Source: Mucilaginibacter sp. KACC 22773
Lineage (GTDB): Bacteria; Bacteroidota; Bacteroidia; Sphingobacteriales; Sphingobacteriaceae
Direction of reading: 5' to 3'
DNA: 64,000 bases
Assembly (NCBI RefSeq): GCF_028736215.1
Contig: NZ_CP117883.1
Span: 7,316,001-7,380,000, forward strand
Made by a program: the position numbers and the translations under genes. A model generated the notes under the pieces. That model was given only the letters and a program-made list of their open reading frames with translations. It had not been told where the DNA came from and ran no database searches. Shown here in pieces: positions 11,401 through 18,545 of this stretch (position 1 is its first letter; every line of letters starts with the position of its first letter).

Positions 11401-12565
11401 CGGCGATGCAGACTTCCTTTTATCTGCCGTGAGTAATAACAATACAATTCCTGTTACTTTTGGTGTGGATAAGCCCGATGTTGTTACTATAACAAATGGC
11501 AAATTGCATATTCTTAAAGCCGGCACAGTTACTATTACAGCCTCACAAGCCGGCGATGCACTCAATAATGCCGCTGTTGATGTTAAACGGCAACTGATCA
11601 TCAATAAAAAACCATTACAAGTAAAAGCCGTTGATCAAAGCCGCATATTCGGAACATCTAACCCTACTTTGACAATTGATTATGACGGCTTTATAGATGG
11701 CGAGAATAAAAGCTCACTTACAACATTACCTGTAATTAATACGCTGGCCACCAAGCAATCGCCCGCCGGTATTTATGACATTACGGTTGCGGGGGCCACT
11801 TCTGATAATTATGCCTTCACTTATATTAATGGCAAGCTAACCATAACTCCGGCTATAACCAATTTAAAATTAGCTGCCAACAGTGTAACCTGCAAAGGAC
11901 AAAATAACGGTTCAATAAGCATTACTGCCGCGCAACCTGCAAGCTATACCGCTGTAGTTACAGGCAATAGTTTAAACAAAAGCTATAACTTCAGCAACAA
12001 TACAAGTATCGATAACTTAAGTCCGGGTACCTATAATGTATGCGTTACCGATGCGGCGCTAATAAACAACAAGCAGTGTTTTGATCTCGTTATTACTGAG
12101 CCAAAAGATCTTGCGGTATATACCACGGTAAACAAAACTACCAATATGGTAAACGTAACCTTAGATGGTGGTTTATCTTATGAAATTAAGCTCAACGGAG
12201 TAAGTTATAAAACAAGCGATAATACAATTACACTGCCGTTAAGCAAGGGGAGTAACCGTTTAACGGTAAGTACAGATAAGCTTTGCCAGGGAATGGTGCA
12301 ACAGATCATCGATATTTCGGGCATTACAATTCCGTATCCTAACCCTTTTCAGAATGTATTAAATATTAATATAGGAGAGGATGTGGTTAAAAAAGCTACT
12401 GTTAAAATCTACAGCTTAAATACAGGAGTGTTTAAATTATCAAAGGATTTTACCAATCAATCGGGAGTGATTAGCCTGGATGTTTCCATTTTAACCAGGG
12501 GCGTTTATTCTCTTAACTTAACTATCGACGGTAAAGAGTCGGTTTATAAAATTATAAAACAATGA
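5471..12565 (+). CDS. Giant T9SS-exported surface protein with NHL, IPT/TIG, FG-GAP and MBG domains
   Basis: A 2364-residue exported protein, probably anchored to or released from the cell surface. The order is: signal peptide (1-21); NHL-type propeller blades (about 60-390); 13 IPT/TIG immunoglobulin-like repeats of about 80 residues, each with SFSP..ITGxNF..VxFGG signatures; a propeller with seven calcium-binding DxDGDGxxD-type motifs (about 1450-1800); two more IPT repeats; an MBG-like domain (motif IYGDADF); an SprB-type segment; and a T9SS type A sorting tail (YPNPFQN ... GVYSLNL). The repeats point to adhesion or binding of an extracellular ligand, not catalysis. The stop overlaps the start of the following lipoprotein gene (ATGA), so the two are coupled. 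No sign of frameshift despite the length. Confidence 0.9.
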   Translation: MYKFFLPAFIVALFFSAKLSAQKPNITYPVIPSVYLGKSITPIKVSNTGGAVPNAIFPKVSSILQSSATVTNFVRLPTGDIYGVLYGSVVHVKPDGTFSTLAGSGTYGYADGMGAAAAFGEIGGITHDAAGNIFVTEDNYRDGLNSRVRKITPDGLVTTYAQGLRAPRGIVIDANGIIYVAESAGRIMKVAKDGTLSLLAGAIGNGAKDGLGSAASFNNPAGIDMDKAGNLYVADYANNMIRKVTPAGLVTTIAGSTKNGSDDGIGAAATFNYPESIKIDSKGYIIVGDLDGLLRKISPAGEVNSIPAPYYEDNGQVSYQTFFNKVAIDENDNIIIYSGNGFSGNGFYKVSTTGYNVSPILPAGLVLGGDGTISGTPTALYTTGKYKITASNATGMASTVISLAVILSSDPPVVNSFSPATGYPGTVISITGNFFTGTTGVTIGGKPADFYEVSPTSITAYVPTGASSGEISVTTPRGTAHLTGFTLIPPPVITAVSPTSGWKGNKITITGTGFSDASQVTFGGYYSLFKVISPTQIEAVLTDGASGDVYVSAPSGDARFSGFTYINAPVIASISPSSAGAGTTVTINGSDFSNATSVKFGSAAAASYTVVSPTKITAVVASGSSDGITVNTPAGYSNYYNFTFILPPAITQVSPIKGGNNSSITIYGSNLSGAQVTIGGVPASVAYNYGYMLTANVGAGASSGDITVATTGGNATYPGFVWVPAPHITSFSPQTAGMGDKVTITGTDLTEVDNVTFGDINCTFTVISPTTIEAKVGYGASGAVAVRSEGGFASIAGFTHTGPVITSFSPAHAGVGETVTITGSNFTNTTEVDFGGVKATSFTVISPTQISAVVGNGRSGNVTVITPLGSAFLAGFSHPGPSISYFNPTYAGALTTSPITITGSNFTGATAVSFGGLPAASFTVVSATTITATPAATTSGNVMVTTPLGTDKAAGFTWVQAPAITSFSPSSQKSGGTVTITGTNFTGVTSVKFGGVPSYYYASSPTTIIATVNSGASGDIFVATAGGTVTKPGFTYTSPVITSIAPVIAAAGQTVVITGTNLDGVQSVKFGYTNAASFTIVSSKEIDAVVGSGASGTISVSGTAGAASIDGFTYLGPPVIYSFTPTMGGAGTVITINGANLTSTSEIKVGEIPATIIKVDNNVVTAKVGAGATGKVWLKTIAGTVESDGFTWYPAPTITSASPLKANAQTTVTINGTNFTDITELKFGSMYTNFTIVSPTQITAQPSNGESGDITLTGPGGTAVLPGFTFIPAPVIDSFTKSGEGANAVVTITGSNFTGVTEVKFGGISAASFTVLSSTSISAKPGSGATGAITIKAAGGSGTKLGYLYDSPPSISSFAPAFGPIGTTLAIEGDNFNTTPEKNIVFFGPVKAKVKSATKTHLEVTVPAGANDLITVVNTDKRLSASSNLPFVVTSSLGATSFSNRLDLKFNSGFSVLACNDFDGDGNPDLLITKADSIYILKHGSDPMLSKSSFLQKIVLQSERQALSVAIGDVDGDGKIDILYSTTPSIILLHNTSSNGNVSFEEKALENLEGTTGSMVLRDMNNDGRPDLVLYGPYASYCYANTTTGLNISFGPMMGLPNVYSSGTISTALADIDGDNKPDPIGGSSYTGITIFENNSVPGDLSTSDFPTTYFLHQGYYYTAWNMITADFDGDSKPDIVEDDFSGNQLLISRNTATKGIINASSLAEPKAFSNSSMTYNLNVADMNGDGKIDLLGSSNIGVYYEKNQSVTGNISLAGPVPLIAGTSNNSVNNVKINDMDGDGRMDIMLVNIENSTLSIYHNGPAVVPQITAVTPLTAKAGTKITITGKHFDGTTVVNFGGKAAKSFTVDSSESIIAIVGEGETGAISIQTPNGTASFPGFVFVAAPTITSAVAATDGSGTLIINGSYFTNATNVTIAGIPASSFTVNSATKITATFPGISGDLTITTPGGVATLAAVTIKTNLNINFPMPANHIYGDADFLLSAVSNNNTIPVTFGVDKPDVVTITNGKLHILKAGTVTITASQAGDALNNAAVDVKRQLIINKKPLQVKAVDQSRIFGTSNPTLTIDYDGFIDGENKSSLTTLPVINTLATKQSPAGIYDITVAGATSDNYAFTYINGKLTITPAITNLKLAANSVTCKGQNNGSISITAAQPASYTAVVTGNSLNKSYNFSNNTSIDNLSPGTYNVCVTDAALINNKQCFDLVITEPKDLAVYTTVNKTTNMVNVTLDGGLSYEIKLNGVSYKTSDNTITLPLSKGSNRLTVSTDKLCQGMVQQIIDISGITIPYPNPFQNVLNINIGEDVVKKATVKIYSLNTGVFKLSKDFTNQSGVISLDVSILTRGVYSLNLTIDGKESVYKIIKQ

Positions 12566-13251
12566 GGCATGCTATATTCATTTTATTAGGTATCGTTTTT
12601 TTAACCGGATGTGGTAGCCATAAAGATAATACGCCGGCACCCGCCCCTGGCAAAACGGTTCTGTTGGCTCCCGCCCAGGACCAGGTTTGTACACAAGGAA
12701 CGGTTGTTTCATCTACTCAAAGCACTGTTACCCTAAAGTGGACTGCTGCTGCGAATGCTGTAAATTATGAGGTAAATGTAAAGAACCTTGAGGATGGTAC
12801 AATTATAACTCAAACAACAAGTAGCATACAGCTTGATGTCACCTTAAAAAGGAATACTCCATATTCCTGGTCTGTTACGGCAAAAGCAACCAATAGTGCA
12901 ACAACAACCCAAAGCGATACCTGGAAATTTTATAATTCGGGTCCCGCTATCGTTAATTATGCGCCGTTCCCCGCCCAAATTGTGGCCCCGGCAATGGGAC
13001 AAACAATAGAAGCGTTAAACGGAAAAATTACATTATCATGGAACGGCAGCGATGTAGACAACGATATAGTTACTTACGATGTTTACCTAAGCGATTCGGC
13101 ATCACCGGCCTTATTACAAAGCAATGTTTCGGAAAATACGTTAAAGGACGTTTCCGTTTCTGCCGGAAAAACATATTACTGGAAGATAATTACCAGGGAT
13201 TCGAAAGGAAACACATCAGATTCCGGTATTTATCTATTTATGACTAAATAG
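12562..13251 (+). CDS. Lipoprotein with two fibronectin type III-like domains
   Basis: 229 residues with a lipoprotein signal (LLGIVFLTGC, lipid attached at Cys17). A Pro/Ala-rich linker and two beta-sandwich domains of fibronectin-III type follow (about 36-125 and 130-228; motifs LKWTAAANAVNYEV and YYWKIITRD). Start and upstream stop overlap in ATGA, so it is made together with the giant T9SS protein. It may be its outer-membrane partner or anchor; that role is inferred from gene order only. Confidence 0.75.
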   Translation: MRHAIFILLGIVFLTGCGSHKDNTPAPAPGKTVLLAPAQDQVCTQGTVVSSTQSTVTLKWTAAANAVNYEVNVKNLEDGTIITQTTSSIQLDVTLKRNTPYSWSVTAKATNSATTTQSDTWKFYNSGPAIVNYAPFPAQIVAPAMGQTIEALNGKITLSWNGSDVDNDIVTYDVYLSDSASPALLQSNVSENTLKDVSVSAGKTYYWKIITRDSKGNTSDSGIYLFMTK

Positions 13252-13583
13252 CCGGTCATACATTATAAGACCGTTAATGCTTCCATCTTTCAATGTGCAC
13301 CGTTAAGGTTGGTACTTTTTCAACAAGGAGGGTAAGGAACCGGCTTTGAGATTATACATTGATTTTTACCAACATACTAATCCGAATAATCATAGCTATT
13401 AATGTCTTTTACGGCAAAAGCATATGAACAAATATATCCTCAGCTGCCCGCCATTTGTGAATTGTCCTTCGTTTTTTATTTCAAGACAATTAATGTTACC
13501 AATTTGCACATCAATAAATTATTTTGTGCCCCGGTGCAACGTTGTAAAATGGCCTGCGTCTATTAACCTGAAGCTTAACGCAA
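13252..13583. other. Intergenic region upstream of the ECF sigma factor
   Basis: About 330 bases. The only element I can support is the ECF-type promoter at 13538-13560. A short open frame at 13424-13606 runs through this promoter and lacks coding character, so it is not annotated. No clear terminator for the lipoprotein gene was found. Confidence 0.5.
13538..13560 (+). promoter_or_regulatory. ECF sigma factor-type promoter (probable autoregulation)
   Basis: GTGCAACG with AAC at 13538-13540, then 16 bases, then CGTC at 13557-13560 followed by TATTA. AAC/CGTC with a 16-base spacer is the general ECF layout. The start codon lies 24 bases further on. A close relative precedes the DUF4097 gene (62880-62903). 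Confidence 0.55.
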
Positions 13584-14144
13584 TTGGAAGCAATATTTGT
13601 AGATAAACATTACAGCCTGGTACTGGAGTGCAAGCAGGGAAGCAAAAAAGCTTCCTATGAGCTCTATCGCCTGTATGCCAAAGCGATGTTGAACGTCGCC
13701 TTTAGGATAGTGGGCAATATTGGCGAGGCCGAGGATGTTTTGCAGGAAGCCTTCCTGGATGCTTTTAACAAGCTGAAGGATTTTAGGCAGGAAACCACCT
13801 TTGGGCTTTGGCTCAAACAAATAGTGGTAAACCGGTCTATAAATTTGCTCCGCAAACGAAAGCTGGAGCTTATTGAAATAGAGGGAGATCATCTGGAAAA
13901 CATCCCCGATGAAGAGCCTGAGGATGAAGACGACGTACAATACCAGGTAGCACTGGTTAAAGAGACTATGAAACAATTACCGGATGGTTACCGGCTTGTG
14001 TTATCCCTTTACCTGCTGGAAGGTTACGATCACGAAGAAATAGGACAAATATTGAATATATCTGAAAACACATCAAGAACGCAGTTTTTGAGAGCTAAAA
14101 GAAAATTAATGGAAATTTTAAAAGGAAGAGGAAAAGTGTCATGA
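13584..14144 (+). CDS. ECF-type RNA polymerase sigma-70 factor
   Basis: 186 residues. Region 2 spans about 20-90 (GEAEDVLQEAFLDAF), an acidic linker spans about 100-118 (EEPEDEDD), and region 4 spans about 125-180 with a helix-turn-helix (EEIGQILNISENTSRTQFLRA in part). It directs RNA polymerase to envelope or stress promoters. The start is TTG at 13584, chosen because no ATG lies before the conserved region 2 and the ECF promoter ends just upstream. The stop overlaps the next gene by 4 bases (ATGA). Probably autoregulated through the promoter at 13538-13560. Confidence 0.9.
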   Translation: MEAIFVDKHYSLVLECKQGSKKASYELYRLYAKAMLNVAFRIVGNIGEAEDVLQEAFLDAFNKLKDFRQETTFGLWLKQIVVNRSINLLRKRKLELIEIEGDHLENIPDEEPEDEDDVQYQVALVKETMKQLPDGYRLVLSLYLLEGYDHEEIGQILNISENTSRTQFLRAKRKLMEILKGRGKVS

Positions 14145-14704
14145 GCAAGCGATTTGAAGATTTCATGAAAAATAATCACGATGAATTTGACGAGATTGAG
14201 CCATCGGCAGATCTGTGGAGTAAAATAGAGGCACGTTTAGATACGCTGGATGCGCCAAAAAAGCGCGAAGCCAAAACTTTCTCGCTCACGTTCGTGCTAA
14301 AAATGGCCGCATCCATCATCGTGGTGATGGGTATAGGTTTCGGGGCATATCTCCAAAGCCAGAAAGGCGCAAAAAGCGTTGACCTGGCTGCTATTAACCC
14401 CGAATATGCCAAACAACAGGTGCATTATGCATCATTGGTTAAAACACAACTTAGCCAGCTTAAAACAGCATCAAAAGGCGACCCGCAGTTGTTTAAAGAG
14501 TTTACTGCTGAGATTGCCAAAATGGATTCGACCTATAAAAAACTAAATAGCGACTTAGCCACAAGCCCTAACCAGGAACGTGTTTTACGTGCAATGATCC
14601 GGAACTTGCAAATACAAACCGATGTGCTTAGTCAGCAATTAAATGTAATAGAGCAGTATAACGAGACTAATAAAGATCAAAAAGATGAAATCAAAAATAT
14701 TTAA
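14141..14704 (+). CDS. Short membrane protein, probable anti-sigma regulator
   Basis: 187 residues. The N-terminal cytoplasmic part (about 1-48, motif EIEPSADLWSKIEARL) resembles anti-sigma proteins of Bacteroidota. One transmembrane helix (about 51-67) and a periplasmic helical tail (about 80-187) with heptad-like spacing follow. Translationally coupled to the sigma factor on one side, and its 3' end overlaps the next gene by 20 bases on the other. Position and topology suggest that it holds the sigma factor inactive until an envelope signal arrives. No zinc-binding HxxxCxxC anti-sigma motif is visible. Confidence 0.65.
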   Translation: MSKRFEDFMKNNHDEFDEIEPSADLWSKIEARLDTLDAPKKREAKTFSLTFVLKMAASIIVVMGIGFGAYLQSQKGAKSVDLAAINPEYAKQQVHYASLVKTQLSQLKTASKGDPQLFKEFTAEIAKMDSTYKKLNSDLATSPNQERVLRAMIRNLQIQTDVLSQQLNVIEQYNETNKDQKDEIKNI

Positions 14705-16124
14705 ACCTTTCCTGTTTATGCTGATGGTTTTATTGACCATAGGCAACATCGGTTTTGCGCAACAAAAGCCAGCTAAACCCGCTAAGCCTGCCAAACCGGC
14801 CGCGGCAACCAAGCCAGCCCAAACGGCTGATGATGACGACGACGATTCGGATATGGATTCGAAGGATTATCAGCAAAAAATGAAAGACCTGCAGGCAAAA
14901 ATGCATGATCTGCAGGCAAAAATGAACGCGCTTAGCAGGCAAAAGTTCAACAAAACCATGAAGCAGAACATGAAGCATTTTAGCAAAAGCTTTAAGGGGT
15001 ATGATAAAACTTTCAAGTTTGACAGCTTAAAAGGTTTTGCCTATAAGTTTAACGACAGCATGCTAAACTTTGCTTATAAATTTGATACGCATATAGCCCC
15101 CATGATAGCCTATGGCTTTAAGGATTTTGATAAAAACTTCAATTTTAACTACAACATAGATGCTGACGATGATATCAAAGTACAGACCGGCGACGAAGTT
15201 GTAAAAACAAAAAGCTACAGCAAAAGCTACAGTGTTGATGCCAACGATATAATTAACATCGACAATAAATTTGGCAAAATAACCGTAAACACCTGGGCAA
15301 AAAACGAGGTAAAGGTTGACGTACAGATAAAAGTGACCACCAATGATGCCGAAAAAGCGCAAAAAATGCTGGATAACGTAAATATACAGGATAGTAAGGA
15401 TGGCAACGGGGTTTACTTTAAAACCTCGATAAACTCCAATAACGATAACAACAGCTCGTGGGGTGGCATATTCAGAAGTGGTAATTCGGTACGGTCAATG
15501 GAAATAAACTATACGGTTTACATGCCTGCCAAAAACCCACTCACCATCAGTAATAAGTACGGCGCTACCGATTTGCCCGATCTTGGCGGCAAACTCATCA
15601 TCAGCAACTCATATGGCAGCCTGGTGGCTAAGGCATTAAGCAACAACGGTAACCAAATAAGGGTAAAATACGGCAACGCCACCATTGGCAACTTAACCGG
15701 CAGCGACCTCGACGTTGCTTACGGCAGCTTAAGCCTGGGCGATTGCGATAAGCTTAATGCCAACCTAAGCTACAGTTCGGCAAAAATTGGCCGCATCAAA
15801 ACATCTGGTAACATCAATGTTAAGTTTGGCGGCGGTATCAGTATTGAAGATGTAGACAAAAATCTGAAAGATCTTTCGGTACGGTCGTCATACTCCAGCA
15901 TAAAACTTGGCCTGGGCGACAGCCAAAGCGCCGATTTTGATGTAACCGTACGTTACGGCAGCTTTAACTATGGCAACCACGATGTAAGCCTTACCAGCAA
16001 AAGCCCTGCCGATGGTGAGCGCGGCTTTAACCCCACCAAAAACTATAAAGGTCATTTTGGAAAAGGCGGCTCGGATAAAACCATCACCATTAATTCAACC
16101 TTTGGAAGTGTAAACTTTGATTAA
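14685..16124 (+). CDS. Exported adhesin-like beta-repeat protein (DUF4097-like)
   Basis: 479 residues. A signal peptide (to about FAQQKP) is followed by a Lys/Pro/Ala-rich stretch (repeated KPA), an acidic run of Asp, and a helical region repeating MKDLQAKMHDLQAKM (about 60-85). From about residue 180 it becomes a beta-strand repeat region with recurring YGS/YGN/SYSS steps, as in DUF4097 proteins. Third gene of the sigma operon, so probably an envelope component made when the sigma factor is active. The function is unknown; a surface or periplasmic structural role is inferred. Confidence 0.7.
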   Translation: MKSKIFKPFLFMLMVLLTIGNIGFAQQKPAKPAKPAKPAAATKPAQTADDDDDDSDMDSKDYQQKMKDLQAKMHDLQAKMNALSRQKFNKTMKQNMKHFSKSFKGYDKTFKFDSLKGFAYKFNDSMLNFAYKFDTHIAPMIAYGFKDFDKNFNFNYNIDADDDIKVQTGDEVVKTKSYSKSYSVDANDIINIDNKFGKITVNTWAKNEVKVDVQIKVTTNDAEKAQKMLDNVNIQDSKDGNGVYFKTSINSNNDNNSSWGGIFRSGNSVRSMEINYTVYMPAKNPLTISNKYGATDLPDLGGKLIISNSYGSLVAKALSNNGNQIRVKYGNATIGNLTGSDLDVAYGSLSLGDCDKLNANLSYSSAKIGRIKTSGNINVKFGGGISIEDVDKNLKDLSVRSSYSSIKLGLGDSQSADFDVTVRYGSFNYGNHDVSLTSKSPADGERGFNPTKNYKGHFGKGGSDKTITINSTFGSVNFD

Positions 16125-16147
16125 GCGATAAATTCATCCTTTTACGC

Positions 16148-16175
16148 AAGCCCTTGCCCTAAAAAGCAGGGGTTT
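16148..16175 (+). terminator. Intrinsic terminator of the sigma factor operon
   Basis: AAGCCCTTGC (16148-16157) pairs with GCAGGGGTTT (16166-16175), ten pairs with two G-U. The loop has eight bases and a TTGTTATTTTT tail follows. It lies 24 bases after the stop. Confidence 0.6.
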
Positions 16176-16178
16176 TGT

Positions 16179-16186
16179 TATTTTTG
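16179..16186 (+). promoter_or_regulatory. -7 box of the TerC gene
   Basis: TATTTTTG fits TAnnTTTG, with the ATG 22 bases downstream. The -33 element is weak (CTTG at 16153-16156) and lies inside the preceding terminator hairpin. Confidence 0.4.
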
Positions 16187-16208
16187 GGCTTAACCACATC
16201 GCGCACCT

Positions 16209-16985
16209 ATGGATTTATCAATATTTGCCCAGGCCGAAACCTGGATCTCCCTGCTTACACTTACCGTTTTAGAGATTGTTTTAGGTATAGATAACATTGT
16301 TTTCATCTCGATATTATCAGATAAACTGCCTGCAAAACAGCAAAGCAAAGGCCGCCGGGTTGGTTTAGGCATGGCCATGATTACCCGGGTTTTGTTGTTG
16401 CTATCTATTAGCTGGGTGATGACGCTTACCGCGCCCCTGTTTAACCTGAGCCATTTGTTTAATATTACCGACCCTGATTGGGCCGAAAAACTGGCCATAT
16501 CCGGCCGCGATCTGATCTTGATCATAGGCGGCCTGTTCCTGATATATAAAAGTACTGCCGAAATTCACCATAAAATTGAAGGTGAAGAAGAAAACAGCGA
16601 GACAGTAAAACCCCAGGGCTTTGTGGCTACCATTATCCAGATCATGTTGCTTGATATCGTTTTCTCTTTAGATTCTGTAATAACCGCCGTAGGTATGGCC
16701 AGCCACGTCGAGATCATGATCCTGGCGGTTATCATAGCCGTAGGCATCATGATGTGGGCATCAAACAGTGTATCGGGCTTTGTAAACAAACACCCTACGG
16801 TTAAAATGCTGGCACTATCTTTTTTACTGCTGATAGGCGTATCGCTGTTAGCCGAAGCCTTCGAGCAGCATATCCCCAAAGGGTACATTTACTTCGCGAT
16901 GGCGTTCTCAGTTTTGGTGGAGTTATTGAATTTAAAAATGAAGGGGAATAGAGTCAAAAACCAAGAGTCAAGAATCAAGAAATAG
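16209..16985 (+). CDS. TerC family integral membrane protein
   Basis: 258 residues with about seven membrane segments. The two acidic TerC signatures are present: LGIDNIVFISIL (about 24-35) and FSLDSVITAVG (about 155-165). TerC proteins are linked to metal (Mn) export or tellurium resistance; the substrate here is unknown. The last 11 residues (about 248-258, VKNQESRIKK type) are encoded by an inverted repeat that fills the space to the next gene, so they are probably a non-functional tail. Convergent with rlmI. Confidence 0.88.
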   Translation: MDLSIFAQAETWISLLTLTVLEIVLGIDNIVFISILSDKLPAKQQSKGRRVGLGMAMITRVLLLLSISWVMTLTAPLFNLSHLFNITDPDWAEKLAISGRDLILIIGGLFLIYKSTAEIHHKIEGEEENSETVKPQGFVATIIQIMLLDIVFSLDSVITAVGMASHVEIMILAVIIAVGIMMWASNSVSGFVNKHPTVKMLALSFLLLIGVSLLAEAFEQHIPKGYIYFAMAFSVLVELLNLKMKGNRVKNQESRIKK

Positions 16986-17063
16986 ACAGGGTTCATCTTC
17001 AGGCATACAAAACAAGTTTTTCTTCTGTCTTGATGCCAGACTCTTAACTCTTGATTCTCTCTC
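16950..17063. repeat. Inverted low-complexity repeat between terC-like gene and rlmI
   Basis: The left arm (16950-16988) is built from AGAGTCAA and GAATCAAGAA words. The right arm (17023-17063) read on the minus strand is built from the same words (GAATCAAGAG, TAAGAGTC). It fills the whole convergent spacer, includes the last codons of TerC and touches the stop of rlmI. Confidence 0.7.
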
Positions 17064-18249
17064 AAAATACCCGGCAAAGCAGCCCTTTCAAATACTCGCC
17101 TTCAGGGAAAGAAGCTCTTACCGGATGATCTTCCGGCTGATGGAACTGGTAAATGAATTGCACCTGTTTGCCGGCATCTAAGGCGGCCCAGGCTATTACC
17201 TGTTTAAACGTTTCCATATCCATAGCCCCCGAGCAGGAATAAGTGGCCAGCAGGCCGCCTTCGTTCAGTAACAGCATGCCCAATCGGTTCAGGTCTTTGT
17301 AAGCGCGTGAAGCTCTGGTTAGCGCCGAGCGGGATGGCGCGTATTTAGGCGGATCGAGCACGATAAGGTCAAACTTTTCGCCATCATCCCGGAATTTGCG
17401 CAATTGGGTGTTTACATCTGATTTGATGGCGTTATGTTTTTCTGCATCCAGCTTGTTAAGCAGGATGTTTTCTTTTAAGGTTTCAATGGCCAGGGCCGAG
17501 CTATCTACGCTGGTTACGGATGCAGCGCCATTTTTAAGGCTGTTTAGGGTAAAGCCACCGGTATAGCAAAAACAATCCAACACTTTTTTGTCTTTGGCAT
17601 AAGTGGCAACTACGTGGCGGTTATCCCGCTGATCGCAATAAAACCCGGATTTCTGCCCTTCGGTGATATTGATGCCGTAAACCACATTGTTTTCCAGCAC
17701 CTCCACAATTTCGGGTGGCGGGTTGCCTGCTAAAACTTTATTCTCGGTTTCGCCCATGCCCTCATGCGCCCGGGATGCTGCATCGCTTTTATCCGAGATG
17801 CTTTCGGGGTTCAGCAGCTTTTGCAATTGGTCAATAATTACCGGCATCATACGTTCCATACCTGATGTAAGCACCTGCACTGCCAAATGCCCGGCGTATT
17901 TATCAACTATAAGGCCCGGCAGGTAATCCGATTCGCTAAAAACCAGGCGGCAGGTATTGGTGCCATTTTCCAATACGTTGGCGCGGCTTTTAACAGCCAT
18001 TGACAATTTGTTGCGAAACCAGTCGTCATTAATTTCCGCTGCCTCGTCCCATTCCAACAGGCGCAGCGCAACGCGCGATTGATCGTTATAAAAACCATAG
18101 GCCATAAATTCGCCTTTGGCATTAAGCAGGCGTACAACATCGCCGTTGGCCGGCTTACCCTTTACTTTATCAATAGCCCCCGAAAATACCCAGGGATGCC
18201 TTTGCACAACAGCTTTCTCTTTGCCTTTACTTAAAACAACGTCAATCAT
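17062..18249 (-). CDS. rlmI: Class I SAM-dependent rRNA methyltransferase, RlmI-type (23S rRNA m5C)
   Basis: 395 residues. It has an N-terminal PUA-like RNA-binding domain (about 1-75, HPWVFSGAID), a middle domain ending near EGQKSGFYCDQRDNR, and a Rossmann methyltransferase domain (about 215-395). SAM-binding CFCYTGGFTLNSL, the catalytic-loop DPPKYAPS and a TYSCSGAM segment with the probable catalytic cysteine are all present. Family members methylate 23S rRNA (C1962 in E. coli). A polar segment around residues 145-175 looks like a lineage insertion. The promoter box at 18255-18262 is only five bases from the ATG, so the mRNA may be leaderless. Confidence 0.88.
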   Translation of the reverse strand: MIDVVLSKGKEKAVVQRHPWVFSGAIDKVKGKPANGDVVRLLNAKGEFMAYGFYNDQSRVALRLLEWDEAAEINDDWFRNKLSMAVKSRANVLENGTNTCRLVFSESDYLPGLIVDKYAGHLAVQVLTSGMERMMPVIIDQLQKLLNPESISDKSDAASRAHEGMGETENKVLAGNPPPEIVEVLENNVVYGINITEGQKSGFYCDQRDNRHVVATYAKDKKVLDCFCYTGGFTLNSLKNGAASVTSVDSSALAIETLKENILLNKLDAEKHNAIKSDVNTQLRKFRDDGEKFDLIVLDPPKYAPSRSALTRASRAYKDLNRLGMLLLNEGGLLATYSCSGAMDMETFKQVIAWAALDAGKQVQFIYQFHQPEDHPVRASFPEGEYLKGLLCRVF

Positions 18250-18254
18250 GGGTG

Positions 18255-18262
18255 CAAAGGTA
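18255..18262 (-). promoter_or_regulatory. -7 box of rlmI, implying a leaderless start
   Basis: TACCTTTG on the minus strand is a full match to TAnnTTTG. Only five bases separate it from the ATG (18249-18247), so transcription should begin at or next to the start codon. No good -33 TTTG is seen. Confidence 0.55.
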
Positions 18263-18270
18263 GTAAATTA

Positions 18271-18459
18271 GTGAGTGGTTGATTAGGTTGGATTAAGTTG
18301 AGTAAGAGAAGTAGTTGCCAGGTCTATCGGTTCTCCAAAAATAAACCTCCTGCCTATCTATCCAACCCAATCAATTCAAGCTAACCTAATCAACTCAATC
18401 CAACTCAATCCAACCCAATCAACTTAATCCAACCTAATCAAACTCAATCAACCACTCAC
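18271..18459. repeat. Inverted low-complexity repeat (GATTAGGTTGGATTAAGTTG family)
   Basis: The left arm (18271-18306) reads GTGAGTGGTTGATTAGG and continues TTGGATTAAGTTGAG. Its complement returns at 18420-18459. From 18358 to 18459 the words CAATCCAACT, CAACTCAATC and CAACCTAATC recur as degenerate 10-base units. It separates rlmI from the DUF2911 gene and takes up most of this spacer of nearly 300 bases. Confidence 0.8.
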
Positions 18460-18545
18460 TCCATTAAACCATTCCCTTTTTTATTACTCCAATACAATAT
18501 TTTCCAATTAAAAACATTTGGTATCTTAGTATCCGAAACATAAAC

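Noticed and set aside
13424..13606. 60-residue plus-strand frame before the sigma factor
   Set aside because: It spans the ECF promoter and runs into the sigma gene in another frame; the residues show no domain or signal.
18271..18459. CRISPR-like array
   Set aside because: Units are degenerate 10-base words without constant repeats and unique spacers, and no cas gene is present.
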